Shown: positions 13,263 through 34,565 of the stretch, in pieces
How the letters are laid out: each line of letters begins with the position of its first letter
Numbering within the stretch: the stretch's first letter is position 1
From: Paraspadella gotoi
Lineage: Eukaryota > Chaetognatha
DNA: 64,000 bases
Reading direction: 5' to 3'
Assembly (NCBI GenBank): GCA_051294375.1
Contig: CM119270.1
Coordinates: forward strand, 13,443,861 to 13,507,860
Notes under the pieces: model-generated
Told to the model about the DNA's origin: nothing
Seen by the model: the letters and a program-made list of their open reading frames with translations, nothing else
Database searches by the model: none
Program-made: the position numbers and the translations under genes

Positions 13263-14536
13263 AGAGGAGCAGTGAAGAGAGAGAAGACACGGGGAGAAAG
13301 GGCATAATAAGTAATAATACCTTTGAGAGAAGTTTTTAACATTTAATTTTTTAAGTTTTAACTTTTTAACCTTTAGTGTTTTGAGAAGAAACGACTGCGC
13401 ATTCATTGGATGACGCCAAAGTTGAATTCAAGCTGCTGCTTCCGCCAGACTGATAAATAAACATCAATTTAGCTGCGAGAACATTTATTTTGTTGTCCAA
13501 TAATTCCGGAAATATTTTCTCATAAATCGCAAACACAACGAAAGAAAGGATTTAAAATAATATTTTTCTCCTAAAGAATATTTCATTTCATAGTATATCT
13601 ACGACAGAGTTACTAGGTAATGACTGACCTGGTCTTTTTGTTCTCTCTCTCTCGGCGTGGAAGCAGTACCTTGAATCGTCAGTTCGGGCTGATTCTCTTT
13701 CTGGACCTGTGGCGAAAACGTATCGCGAGAAATTAGTACGAGAATGGCCGAACGAGTGAGGGACGAAGTACGTCTGTTAATTTTTAATAATATATAATAA
13801 TAATTTCAAGGACGATCGAAAAAGTACTTAATTGACGGTAAAAAAAAGACTGCCTTTTATGTACGAGAGAGTGAACTTGAGAGTGATCTTCATCCGTGAT
13901 TTTTTTTTCTCGCCACCTTTTTTTTTGCCTAGTGAATGTTATTTTTGGGGGGCCTATCTATTTTAAAACACACAACACATATATACATATGAATTAACTC
14001 ATATTATCTGGTCCTAAAAATTACTAAATTCTGTTAGTGGATTCCCGACTATTAAGTTTGAGAAATGTCGTTGCTACTGCCTTCGCCCAATCTCTCACCT
14101 CTTTGTCTCCAGTGAGTCGAAACACGGGCTGGGATCGAACAAGTAATTTTATACTTTAGCTAGTCTTATCTCTTTTCTTTTTCAATCTGCCTTGCCTTTT
14201 CTTTTTTCTTTTCTCTTTTCTTTTCTTTTCTTTGACCTTTTCCCCCCAGGTCACAACACCGCCCCCCGCCACACAGCAACCTCCTACGCGCTGTGAGCGA
14301 CTGGCGAATAGTCGACCCTCGATTTAATGGAGAATTTGGAATTGGCGAGAGAGAAGGGAGATTCCGAGATGGCGCTGTGGCCGTTGGGGAAAAGGCGGTA
14401 GAGGGTGGAGGCGGAGGGGGAGAGGTGGTGGTGTGTCCCGCCGTGGCCTGGATTTAAAAAAAAATGGATTGGGGGAGAGGAGAGGTTAATGGTCGAGGAA
14501 ACTTAATGTGTCTCAATTATTTTGATACCAATTTCA

Positions 14537-14570
14537 GAAAATTCATCTCCTTACAAGGAGATGAATTTTC
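14537..14570. repeat. Perfect 16-bp inverted repeat with 2-base loop
   Basis: Positions 14537-14552 are the exact reverse complement of 14555-14570, separated by AC. No T run follows that would suggest an RNA polymerase III terminator. It lies in the intergenic stretch and could be the relic of a small inverted-repeat element. Confidence 0.9.
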
Positions 14571-14976
14571 ATACTAAATACATTTAGATGCTGGGCGGAG
14601 TACAATATAGAATTCCCCGATCTACGTAATACTACTATGTCTTTTGATACAATTGAAGCATTCTTTGAAATATTATACCACTTCATTGATAGGGAATCCA
14701 GGTACTCTGGGAGTATTTTTAGTAGAAAATAATTCGACGCCAAGGTGAAATTGAAGGAGAATTTATTTAGTGAAACATCGAAGGGAAAGAAATAATAATA
14801 ATGAGGGCGAGAATAAAATAACAATGCCTTTTATATGAACTACTTTGTTTATCAAAGTAGGAATGTAAATGAGAATGGAATTTTAGGCCGAGAGAAATAT
14901 TATTTACATTTTTGTAATTTACTGAATTCTTTCTCCCAATCTTCACTAGACTGTGTGAGAGACTTGCTATGTCATT

Positions 14977-15093
14977 ATCATGTAAGAGTGATGGAGGCCT
15001 TAAACCACTAATGCCTGTCCAAAGTCAAGATAGCTTATTTATTAAACGAATGGAGAATTTTTTATATTGGTTGTACCAATTTCATACTAATTA
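14977..15093 (+). repeat. Dispersed repeat copy A (second copy 53893-54010)
   Basis: About 115 bases, from GTAAGAGTGATGGAGGCC to the CCAATTTCATA segment, recur at 53893-54010 in an NF1 intron with a few substitutions and a small insertion. Both copies end in CCAATTTCATA followed by AT-rich sequence. Two copies 39 kb apart in the same orientation indicate a dispersed element, class unknown. Confidence 0.8.
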
Positions 15094-15147
15094 TTGGAAG
15101 GTTTCTTGAATGGAAAATGCAGATAGCATAATTTGTTGTGATCGGTG

Positions 15148-23411
<8,264 letters not shown>

Positions 23412-24234
23412 CTGCGAAAAAAAAAGTATTTTAGTTGGATGTATAATAAATTCCAATGCTCGTGTAAACGAATGGCAAAGCGAATGATCGAGCAGAAGAT
23501 ATGGTGAGGACGAGAGAGCGAAGAAAGAAAGCTGGCTAGGTTGATGCAGTATAGATGCCCAGTTTAAAAAATGTTCGCATGCCGATAAACACAAATGCAG
23601 CTGCTTACCTTTTTGCTCGTGGGTAAGGGGTACAAAAATATAGTACCCGCTAGGGAGAGCTAGATTGCGAATTTTTTGAAAAAATAAAAATATGGATCGT
23701 AAATAAGGATTATTGGTTGTTCGTTTTTTCATTAGACGAGCGGTGACCGCCTGAGGGGTAATTTAGACGAGCAGTCAAGTTAAGAGGGTTTATCTGAGGG
23801 GTTAAGACCGGGTAGGTGGGTTGCCTGGGAGGATGCGGTCGAGGAACGCAGCTGGAAAAGAAGGCAAGGCTTCCGAGCAATTAAAGAGTAATGAAAGAAA
23901 CTCGGGGGGGGGGGAGCGTGGGGAGAATGCAGATGGAAACGAATCAAGTCTCTTTCTGATTATATCAATTACTCGATTGGAATAAACCACTTCAGTAATG
24001 AGTCAATTATGACAATTGCAATCTGAATGTGATTCCTCTCACTGGTTTCTTTCTCATCTGGCACGTACAGATCGACAATTTTCTTGATTGAATTTCGTTT
24101 GGAGGACAATATATAAGAAATATTTATGAAATAAGATGGTTAGAAATCGCAATGGCTATTGGACTAGTTCCGTCAAATATATAACTTTTAACTTTCCTCT
24201 ATTTGACTTTAGTAAAATTTAGCAGAAGAAATAT

Positions 24235-24867
24235 GGCCATTAAGGCGTAGTAAAATTTTTAAATTTAACTTTAATTAAAATTCTAAAAGTGAGGAACGAA
24301 CAACATTATACTATTACTAATGAACATTTATGTAATAAAAAAATTTCTAATTTACAATTTATGCAGTAGGCCATATTTATACTAGTACTAAACCAATAAA
24401 TGTTAAAATTTCAAAACAGTTTTTTCTAAGATTTTTTTACAGATTTGGATTCGTCATAAAAAGTTGATAAAAAGAAATATAACTCTTTTTGAAAAATTCC
24501 TTCATTAAGTGGGTCAAAAATGAGAAAAAGTTATATTTTAAGCTGAAAATTAACTTTTTATATATTAAATATAGTTTTTTAAATTTTTAACCCACTTAAT
24601 GAAAGAATTTTTAAAAATGATTTATATTTTCTTTTATCAACTTTTGACGATGAATTCAAATCTGCAATCAAAATTTAAAATAAAAGCCTATTTTAAAATT
24701 TTTTGATTTTATAAGGATAGTACTATATATAAATATAGCCTATAGCAAAAATTAAAAAAAATAAAATTAATTTTTTTTACAAATTAATGTTCACTGATGG
24801 TATGTTGCTCATAATTGACTTTTAGAATTTTCGTATGTAACTTTCACTACGCCTTAATAGCCATAGG
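24235..24867. mobile_element. AT-rich fold-back MITE-like element
   Basis: The ends, GGCGTAGTAAAA and the facing TTTCACTACGCC, and inner segments (GATTTGGATTCGTCATAAAAA against TTGACGATGAATTCAAATC) are inverted repeats of about 300 bases each around a centre near 24545. No coding potential is seen. A diverged relative lies at about 41215-41420, and the noisy palindrome mirror carries another copy. This fits a non-autonomous inverted-repeat element. I could not fix a target-site duplication. Confidence 0.65.
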
Positions 24868-25079
24868 TCTACATAACAAATATGATTTTATATAAACAAA
24901 GACATTAAGAAAAGTTTTATCAAACCATTTCGTGCGACCCTACGATTTTTTAGCAATAACAATCACATTTTTACAAAGATTACTAAATTTGATTTTTATT
25001 TTTATTTTTTTATTCTATTTTTAATAAAAATTAAAAATAACACTGCGCCTTAAAAAATACGTAGACGTAGACTTCCGAC

Positions 25080-25460
25080 CCTCAGTAACGCCTCCAGTCA
25101 CTGGCGAGAAAGTAACGTAAAACACTCGTTAATTTAATCTTGATGTAAATATGCGATTCGCGCCATTTCAAATCAAAGTTAGATATAAGATGGGGATATA
25201 GTGTGGCGCGTATATTCAGAACGGCCTGCTCGTTCGCATCATCCTATTCAAGGCCAAATCTCATTGGCTCAGGAGGGGGACAACCCTCTGTGATGATGAG
25301 ACAGGTCTGAATAGAGAGCCGGCAGCGCGCGATGAATGCAAGTTCACAAGTTCGAAGCAGATCTAACGACTACTTCCCTCTGGCGTATGGCAAAGCAGAG
25401 GAGCCCTCCTTGAGGCTACGCGCCAAGTGGACTGGAGGGTGCCATGTAAGCTGAGGGTCG
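25080..25460. repeat. Dispersed repeat at palindrome centre (relative at 52977-53170)
   Basis: The phrase CTTCCGACCCTCAGTAACGC occurs at about 25073-25092 and, inverted, near 25450-25465; the related CTTCCGACCCTAAGTGACAC is at about 52989-53008. The enclosed sequence shares further words such as GCAGAGG and AGCCAATG with the NF1-intron copy. This suggests a dispersed element with inverted ends at the fold of the large palindrome. Confidence 0.5.
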
Positions 25461-26624
25461 GACGAAGCTTTCTAGGACGGGTTCTAACGTATTTTTTTAA
25501 AGGCTGGCAAGTGTAATTAATCTCTTATTAATTTTGTTATTAAAAGTGGAAAATAAGACAGTAATAAAATTAAGATAAATTGTAGGTATCAGTTGGTGTA
25601 TAAAGTGTGTAGATTGTTTATAATGAGGCTGGAAAAAGGTCGATAGGGGTCAGGTCGTAAGCGGAAATGGTCATTTGATAGAAACTGCTTTCTGGTATAG
25701 TGTATGTTGGTGTGTTACTATGAAAGATGCATGATTTGTTTATGTAGACTAATGGCTATTAGAGGCGTAGGTGAAAGTTACATTACCGAAAATTCTAAAG
25801 TCAATTAATGGAGGAGGACGACATAAGACCATCAGTGTTGACATTAATTTGTAAAAAAATTAAATTGTTATTTTTTTTAATTAATGGTTGACATAATAGG
25901 GACTATAAGTTTATACAAATATAGTATAATCCTTATAAAATCGAAAAATATTTAAAAATATAGACTACGTCTATGTGTTGTTAGAAGTTTTGATTGCACG
26001 ATTTGAATTGCAGGTCGTCAAAAGTTTTGATAAGAAACAGAAAATATAGGAATCATGCGTTTTAAAAGGAGATTCGTTTCATGTAAGTGGGTTGAAAGAT
26101 TTTAGATTTAAAATGGTAAATATGGTATATATAAAAAGGTTCTAATTTTCAGTTATAAAATTAATAACTTTCTTCTATTTTTGACCACATACTTCAAGAA
26201 TAGATTAAGGAATTTTTTCGGAAACAATGGGATTACATATATGTCTTTGAATAATCCGAAGAACTTAAGGTCTGTTATGGGAAATGTCCAAGTATGACTG
26301 TAAACCAATGAGTAATCTCTTTGAAGAAGGAAAGACTGATATATGATGAAAGTGCGTTGTATTTAACATTTTTATTGTATTAGTATGAGCTAATAGTGAG
26401 TAAGTGTGTTAGGCCTAGGGACGTGGCAGGGTGAAGTTGTATAACTGATCATAAGAAACTTTTTGATATTAATTAGAACGTATAGTTGCTATGATGGGAC
26501 GAGAATTAGATTCGTATGCGAAAGTAGATCCAGTATTACGGGTATGGAGATAGTTGAGACAGGAGGTGAGGAAGTGAGGCGTTTGAGAATAGAGACTGTG
26601 TTGTAACGTAATGGCTCGGTTCCT

Positions 26625-29600
26625 GCACTTTTAGAATTTTAATTAAAGTTAATTTAAAAATTTTACTACGCCTTAATGCCCATATTTCTTCTGCTAAATT
26701 TTACTAAAGTCAAATAGAGGAAAGTTAAAAGTTATATATTTGACGGAACTAGTCCAATAGCCATTGCGATTTCTAACCATCTTATTTCATAAATATTTCT
26801 TATATATTGTCCTCCAAACGAAATTCAATCAAGAAAATTGTCGATCTGTACGTGCCGAGTTGAGAAAGAAACCGGTGAGAGGAATCAATTCAGAGATTGC
26901 AATTGTCATAATTACGACTCATTACTGAAGTGGTTTATTCCAATCGAGTAATTGTATATAATCAGAAAGAGACTTGATTCGTTTCCATCTGCATTCTCCC
27001 CACGCTCCCCCCCCCGCGATTTCTTTCATTACTCTTTAATTGCTCGGAAGCCTTGCCTTCTTTTCCAGCTGCGTTCCTCGACCGCATCCTCCAGGCAACC
27101 CACTACCCGGTCTTAAACCCTCAGATAAACCCTCTTAACTTGACTGCTCGTCTAAATTACCCCTCAGGCGGTCACCGCTCGTCTAATGAAAAAACGAACA
27201 ACCAATAATCCTTATTTACGATCCATATTTTTATTTTTTCAAAAAATTCGCAATCTAGCTCTCCCTAGCGGGTACTATATTTTTGTACCCTTACCCACGA
27301 GCAAAAAGGTAAGCAGCTGCATTTGTGTTTATCGGCATGCGACATTTTTTAAACTGGGCATCTATACTGCATCAACCTAGCCAGCTTTCTTTCTTCGCTC
27401 TCTCGTCCTCACCATATCTTCTGCTCGATCATTCGCTTTGCCATTCGTTACACGAGCATTGGAATTTATTATACATCCAACTAAAATACTTTTTTTTCGC
27501 AGCAAGCGGTCGCTGGTTGAAAGGAAACCTGACAACGACAACGACGACAACAACGTCGACGACTGGGCGACGAAGGTTCAAAACAGGAAAGAGAGAATCT
27601 ACCATTCTTCCCGTGAAGGTAAGTCCAAAGGGGACGATCTGGGTTAAAATTACATCTTTACTTACCATCGACACTCTTTCTCCAAGATCTCTAATCGAGG
27701 AGAAAATCTATCGGCAGCGGACGATCGGCTCCTTCAGCCTCCACCGCCGACGCCACTCTTGCCAATTCCGCCGCCACCTTCGCCGACACCCCGCCGCTTC
27801 CGCCGATCCTTTGAAAACCTATTGTGGCGCTAAAGACTTCCTGTTTCCATAGAGGATCCCGTGGACGCAGAGAGCGTTTCCTTGAGACCGCCGCGCGAGC
27901 CTTTGCGTCATTTTTACCATCTCGCCGTTGAAAGGAGAGAGGATGGCGACGACGATGGCGACGACGATGGCGACGACGACGACGCGCATGATGAAGACGA
28001 CGTCGACGGAGAAGATTCGAAAACACTGAAGGCCAATACGAAATCAAAGAAAGTAAGAAAGAATCAAAGAGAGTAAGAAAGAAAGAGATAAAAAGGAAAA
28101 AGATACGAAGGAAAAAAAATAATTAAGAACGGTAATTCTAATGCGTTGGGCCGCAGGTATTTATATTCATGTGTATTTCCCTATGATCACACATGACACG
28201 ACATGACTAACAAACTTTCTTTGCCCGTGTATTTATGACATGCACTGCATCAAAATTGGTCTTTTATTCCTTATAGTTGTAAAAATTCCTGAAGCCGACG
28301 CTAGAAGTCCCTTAGATTTGAGGTTTTTTCTGTCTTAACAAATGAACAATCAACTATCGGCAAATTATATGCATTTTTAACGTAAGTAAGACTGACCGAC
28401 GGACAGCCATACCGACAGACGATGAGTACGCCGCGCCGATATACGTAGTGAAAAAAAAGAGAGCGAGAAAAAAAGAAGAGTAAGTAACGACTGTCGAAGC
28501 CAATTTCCCTAATTTAAAATCTCAAATGAAGTGAACTTCTCTTGGTCCACTACTCTTCACAGACGCCATCTTTGTCGCGCGTCACCGTAAAAAACAAAAG
28601 ACACCAGAGACGAGAATCAAGAAAGAGAGAAATTCCAAAGTCTCCGCTTCAATCGTCAACAAACGACAAGAATAACAATCATTCTGTGATATTGCAGCAC
28701 CCGAAAGGTCACTCAAGTGAGCGTTATGGATTCTCTCTGTGAACGATGTTTTTGTAACTAAAGTACTATGTACGACGTACATTGTACGTACAGATGTTTA
28801 TTGTTAATATTGCTTTTGCGTAAAGGTGTCAATCTTCACTCGATACGTAATACAATGTGATACATTAAATGTATTTTACTTTTATCTCTCGATCCTGCCC
28901 CTCGTCGTTGGGCGTCAAAGCTCCACTTGCTACTCTATCTACAGCTCCTCTACCCTCTCCTACTCCTATTGCTTCTCCGCCTTCACGTCAAAAATCGAAC
29001 GACCGAAATTCTCAAGGGGAAACTCTTCCGTCAAACTCTGCGCCACGGAACTCGCGCAACTCAGACGCCCGCCTGCGTCACTAACTCGCCTCACTTCTCA
29101 CAACAATTCCAATCTTTCATCTCACGCACTTCTCCAGCCTCTTCTCACGTCATCACTAGCGCCACTTCACAAACGACGAAACAATCCGATATTTCCTCAA
29201 AAACCGCGCGAATTCTCCACTCTTCATTTCCGGTCAAATCTTCGGCCACGCCCACCTTGCGCGGGAAAAACTCTTCAACGAGATCGGTTCTTCGCCCCTC
29301 GTTCTCAAGGCGCCATTCTCTAAGACTCTGGCGCCCTCTGCGAATACGAAACGCGGTGCCTTTCGTGGAAGCGCCCTCGTCTCAGAGTAGCGCCGTCGGT
29401 GACGATTCCTCTTCGCCTCTCAAGCAGAGAAATAGCGAATCGAGAAAAATCGATTGCTTAGCCTTAGGTGAGTTTTTTTAATCATCAAGCATGACTAATA
29501 CTAAAATGGAATTTGTCTCATGTAAGTTTATTAATTTTAATATGTTAATAATATTTACTGAAATGTTACTACTCAATATTTCAGATAATCTATTATTATT

Positions 29601-31055
29601 ATCATTATTCAGATATGAAGAATAAAACCCCGTTACAGAGAATAATCTTCCGATGCCAAAAGAAAATATTCTTGAATCAACACAAGTACACAAAGAATGA
29701 AATTAGGTAAGAAATAACTTCTATAAGAAAAAAAAAATCCCTGTTGAAATTAAAACTGTTCTCTGCTCCTTTTTTTTTTAATCAAAACAAAAGGGCCCCC
29801 CTTCTTTCTACTTCGCACCATCTCCGCGAGGTGGAAGTTGCGGCGGCCCAAGGCGGAAGCGGCCAACCGAAAAAAAGGGAAACGGGAGGACGGCGTCGCG
29901 GATGTCGGGAATCGATTCGGGGAAATTTCGATGAATTAAGATCGCGAAGCAACAAGGCCGAGGACGCCATTAGGGTAAGGCAATCTGCTGATCGGTAGAT
30001 GGGAAGGTACGTAGTCTTTACTGACTGAAGGTTAATAATAATTTGAGCAATTGAATTATTTTAAAATGCTGAAAATCCAAAAAATTATCAAACTTTTAAT
30101 ATTTAATTTAATTTTAATTAGTTTCCCCTTTTATTATCCAGAACGGAAAAATTTTCACGATTCAAGGTGGATACCCGTGGTTCGAGCTCCCTCCGTCGCA
30201 GGGGGTGGGTCGAGAAGTTTTATAGCCAAAGACAATAAAAAGGTCAGGCAATAAACTGCCATCCCCGGCTTCTTATAAAAAGCAAATAAAAGAAATTAAA
30301 GCGAGTAAAATTTATTTATTTCAACTCTTTTTTTTTTTTCTTATTCAGAAATCGAGACAATTTCGTCGTCGCGTCGATTCGGAAAACTGAATTCGTCAAC
30401 TCGAAACAACAACACGACGACGACGCACGACAACTGAAACGGGAAACGGAGACGCGACGTCGAGCAGCGACGATGATGACGACGATGACGGTCGGCCAGA
30501 ATAGTGATCATTCATCGAAATAAATAATATTTATTATTTAATATTTATCGAACGAATTTCAGACGACGACGACGCCTCGACGATTCGCCGACGCGCGTCG
30601 CTCCTCAGGACGAACAAGCGGGAATTTACGGAATCATGGTGGGAATTGATTGATTGATTGTTTTGTTATATTTATTTATTTATTCTATTATTTATTCAAT
30701 CAACACCCCTTCAGTCTCGCATGGTGCGAAACATGAGCGCCACCTTGCGTTTGGTAGCTGCGACCGAGATTGGGTCGAATTTTTTCGTCACAGTCAGTCG
30801 TGAGACGATCGTGAATCACTCATGGAACTCACTAGGCCAGCTCACCGCCCCATTCATTCACTGACGAAGGTGAGATCGCGTCTTGGAGGGAGGTGAACTG
30901 TGAAAACCTGAGCAGTTTGGCTGTTGTGGTCAGATCCTGTCTTTAAATTCTTTTCGCATAAATTTTGTTTTGGAGGCTACTTTAAATTAAAAAAGGAGAT
31001 TATAAAATATAAAATGAGTTTTGAAGTGAAGCTTGTTAAAAAAAAGAGGCAGGAA
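26625..31055 (+). pseudogene. Mirror copy of TTLL3-like 5' exons, frameshifted
   Basis: On the plus strand this arm repeats, in order, the TTLL3-like exons found on the minus strand between 23411 and 20063. The GKIFTIQGGYP exon reappears near 30140-30245 but lacks a base, so the frame changes right after that motif, and the DDDG exon reappears near 27690-28055. Frames are broken by small indels throughout, and homology stops before exon 19657-19543 would appear. It is therefore not a functional gene, and may not exist in the genome at all. Confidence 0.75.
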
Positions 31056-31127
31056 TCAGCAGGACGCAGACAAGCATATAAATCCGAGGTCCGTGCTTTG
31101 GTGTTGTTGTCCATTGAACTCTTTTAT

Positions 31128-31152
31128 NNNNNNNNNNNNNNNNNNNNNNNNN
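31128..31152. other. Assembly gap (25 N)
   Basis: Twenty-five N bases separate the end of the palindrome region from the AT-rich membrane-protein locus, so continuity across this point is uncertain. Confidence 0.99.
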
Positions 31153-33871
31153 ATAAGAGGGTTTTAGTTATTTATTCTTTCGTCCCAGATTATTTGATAA
31201 AACCATATCAGCAGATAAAGATAAAACCAAATTGGACAGTTATAAAAAGGGTTTACAAGATTTTAATTTTTAATCATTTCATCTTACTTAGAGACTTAGC
31301 TATCATGGCCTTGGATCTTTTATCAAATCTATTGCCAATGGCGCTGGACATATTTGATGTTGCGAGCGATATTAATGTGACATGGAACTTGATTTTTTCA
31401 CATAACTTTTTTTTGAATATTATTGGAAGGATTCAAATAGCTGTTTTGTTTATTGCCAATATTTTATCAATTTTTAATGGCTTAACTTTTATATCAAAAA
31501 ACAAAAGGTAATAATCAAACTGTTTAAACTTTAATTAATTACTAACAACTGATTATTTGTCCTTTTTTACAGCTTTACATTTATGATGCTTAAAATTGCA
31601 AGAATAGAAAAAATGATAAATTGATAAGCCTCGAAATTTCAAGAGTACCTAATTTCGTCATAGATAAAAGCAAACCAGTTAAATACTTATTAAGCAATAA
31701 AGATCGTTCCGATCAGGCTAGAATCCTTGACCATTGGGTTAGCTCGGTGCGCGGTGACGGCACTGATAGAAGAAACAGTCGTATCCAATGGGTAGTGATA
31801 TTACGTCTCTAGAGATTATCCAAATTTAGGGATTATCCTCACTTGACAAAATGTCGACTTGGGCATCAATTACAATCATCTTATCATTTTTGGACTCGGT
31901 TCTATTCCCATCAGAACAGACATCTTATTGGATAAGAGAAACGATAATCAAGGTACAAAGTACAAAATTGTAATCAACGTGTGCCAAATGTATTTTTGTC
32001 GTAGGTTTACAAGGAAAGTTATAGAAATACAATGATGCTTATCAGGGGCGGCGAGAGAATGGCGGAACCCTCCACTGCCCCACGCCCCCCCCCGCTCTCC
32101 ATAATTTTAGTTTTTAGTTTTCGATCACCGACTTTCTGCCTTGAAAATTTCTCCAGTGCTCAAACTTCTCTTAATTATTCCCTTCTTTTTTTTTTATTCT
32201 TCTTTCTTCTTTTTTTCTCTCTTCTCAGGGGCCCTCCCGAGACCCCCTGATGCCCGGGCCCCTCGACGAGGGGAGGGTGGGCCCCCCTCTCGCCGACCCT
32301 GATGCTTATTGCTTAAAGAGCTTACTATTTCAGTTCATTGCCGATTCTTTATAATAAGTAGTGTTTGCTTATAACAGACGCGATACTATCAATCACTTTG
32401 TCGATCTATTGGTGCGCCAAAACATATCGTCAGTACTAAATAACTTAGATCATCTCAAACAATAAAACTTTAAAACACTATGCAAAAAAAAATAGTAATG
32501 TACATAGAATTCATCTTGACTTTACAGGGAATCAGCTGATGAATTAAATCATCCAACTACATAAGTTTGAAAAAAAATCATTTTCATAAATGAATAAATA
32601 TTCATTTATTGGTATTTTCGTATTTGATATTTGGTATTCATATATTGGTAAAATATTGTTTATGTTCACTATATTTTTATACGCCGCGCTATTTCAAAAA
32701 ACATTTTTTCGACAAATATAATGATCGGAATCTACAAAAACTAATATTATTAATTAGTAGAGATAGCAGCTTTAGTAGTAGTTATTCCAATATTCCTTTA
32801 GAATTTGTTGTCAGGTGAGTAGGGTTCTCAGTGAGTGATTTACTACTATACCCATTTAAATTTTGGATTAATTTTAAAGTTGTTATTAGAAATGAACTTA
32901 ATTATATAAAGGAACAGTTGGATTCATTTTTAGGCGACATCGTAAAATTAAAGAAACCGTTGATCAGCAATTTGTTCAGCATTCATGTCCTCTTTGAATC
33001 CTTTCCTCAACTTCTGCTGCAAACGATGGCATTGGTAGTGGACTGGACATTCAGTAAGGTGTGTTGGAAGTTATGCTGCAATGTTCATTAACTTGAAAGA
33101 TACACTATCAAGTAGACACATTTATACATATATCAATTAATATATAGGTAAAATAAAAAAAATCAAATTTGAAATTCACGTTTAAAAATATTGGAAAAAA
33201 AGAAAATGCTTATTTTGAGACAATTGTAAATGTGTAAGTGTAAGTGTAAGTGCAGTTTAACAACGGGGAGAAAGGTATGATGCCCGTGGTGTGAAGCATC
33301 TCTCGACAGCTAGCGCTCCTTGGGACGACCAAACCTTTTAATTTATTTTCATTTCAAGGTATGCCTTCCTAACTTTCTGAGGAATGTAAATGACAAGAAT
33401 GGAACAGTTTTTTTAATGAAAGACGACGAGCTTCACCTTACAAATAAGAATTGTGTTTGCGGTTGGTCGCATAGAAGTTTTAGGAGGATAAGAAGCGTAT
33501 CGTGTCAGTGGCCGATTGAAGATTATCCTACCTTGGTCTCAATTGCACTTTCATCTGTCAGTATTGCTACATTAACAAAAGAGCGACGGGATCAATTCCA
33601 ATCACATACAAAGACAAATTTTTCTTGGTTATCATCATTCAGCAATTATTTAATAAAAATTGATGTTATATTAGGAATAAGTACGTGTTTGTATATAACA
33701 CTGAGAAGTAGCATAAATTTTTGCATTTGGTTTGTTTTTTTTCTTCCATTTTCGATATTTCGAGCTTGGACATTTTTAGAAATGAAATCTGTACTTGTTG
33801 ATATTTGGCATGTAAATCACCCTGCTTCGGCTGTCGATTACCATCGTCATCAGGGAGTTATATTTTTTTAA
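31153..33871 (+). CDS. XK-related-like multi-pass membrane protein, incomplete model
   Basis: The exon 31153-31507 opens directly after the gap and encodes hydrophobic segments including MALDIFDVASDINVTWNLIF. An exon of about 32832-33058 encodes LFSIHVLFESFPQLLLQTMA. The final exon 33359-33871 (phase 0, TAA) encodes LVSIALSSVSIATLTKERRD and two more hydrophobic stretches. The acidic D..SD motif in a membrane segment, the ESFPQLLLQ motif and the SVSIATL segment recall XKR proteins (D-x-G-[TS]-D, ES.PQL.LQ and SLS..W). XKR proteins are plasma-membrane proteins, some of which scramble phospholipids. A possible small exon starts at 31573 but soon meets a stop, and the exon joining to 32832 was not found. 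The gene could be a pseudogene or miss exons in the gap. Codons are much richer in A/T than in neighbouring genes. Confidence 0.42.
32043..32301. mobile_element. hAT-type MITE, 259 bp, with perfect 8-bp target duplication
   Basis: The element begins CAGGGGCGGCGAGAG and ends with the near-perfect reverse complement CTCTCGCCGACCCTG. It is flanked on both sides by ATGCTTAT (32035-32042 and 32302-32309). Ends starting CAGGG and an 8-base target duplication are the marks of the hAT superfamily. The interior has no transposase frame, so it is non-autonomous. It sits in an intron or gap of the XKR-like locus, and its intact ends and duplication point to recent insertion. Confidence 0.9.
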
Positions 33872-33984
33872 TGATTCCAAACTACTTGTGATTCAGGGCT
33901 TAAGTTTATCTTTAACGATATGTCACGGGAAAGACCCAAGAATAACTAAAAATTTAAAATGACTTTATTTCCTTTCATATTTTT

Positions 33985-34565
33985 ATTTCAGCAGATCCCG
34001 ACTCTATAATTCACTTTGTCGGTCCGTCGGTCCGCCCCCTCAACTTGTCGGGCATTCACTTATATCATGTCAGTAATCGAATTATGATAAATTATGCAAA
34101 AAGAACGATGTCCCGTCCGTCGTCCGTCCGTCCCATCCGTCCATCCCACCTTAGCAAAAATTGACTTGAAATTTTGTATTTGGGAAGAAAAGTGTGTGAT
34201 TAAACTGGAAATCAAGTTTCAATGGAATCGTTGAGTGCAAATGAGTTTAAATGGAAAAAACAAAGACCTGTTACTAATTGATTATGCTTCTTTTTCTTTT
34301 TATTTTAAATGTAAATGCAAGATGTATTAATTAATCAAATAATTAATCAGTTAATTAATCAATTATTAATTAATTAATCAATAATTAATTAATCAGTCAA
34401 TTAATCAATCAAAACAAACATTTTGGATCAAATTAATCAATTAATTGCCTAATTAATTAAATAATTAACTGGAATTAATACAATTAATTATTACTCAATT
34501 AATTAATTACCGATAATGATCGTGGGCAGATCCGACATTGTTTGCTCAAACTTGTTTTATATATA
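33985..34565 (+). repeat. Left arm of long inverted repeat around 34.6-38.8 kb
   Basis: Segments here recur inverted on the right: 34505-34562 matches 38766-38826 almost without change (ending at CCGATAATGATCGTGGGCAG). The CAATGGAATCGTTGAG segment near 34220 matches CTCAACGATTCCATCGAAAC near 39210, and CCGACTCTATAATTCACTTT near 33997 matches 41010-41040. The arm also carries GTCC tandem runs and an ATTA-rich array. Confidence 0.85.
34313..34512. repeat. ATTA/ATCA simple-repeat array
   Basis: About 200 bases of irregular ATTAATCA-type tandem sequence inside the left inverted-repeat arm, with a comparable array at 38816-39150 in the right arm. Confidence 0.9.

Larger units (their letters stand above)
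11247..15147. other. Intergenic stretch between CTTNBP2 and TTLL3-like gene
   Basis: The two genes converge here, so both 3' untranslated regions should lie in this AT-rich stretch. It holds a GA tract at about 13158-13262, CT-rich runs near 14160-14250, a perfect hairpin at 14537-14570 and a dispersed repeat at 14977-15093. I see no coding exon. Confidence 0.55.

Noticed and set aside
27186-30254. A second TTLL3-like gene on the plus strand
   Set aside because: It is the frameshifted mirror arm of the palindrome; every exon has indels and the arm stops mid-gene.
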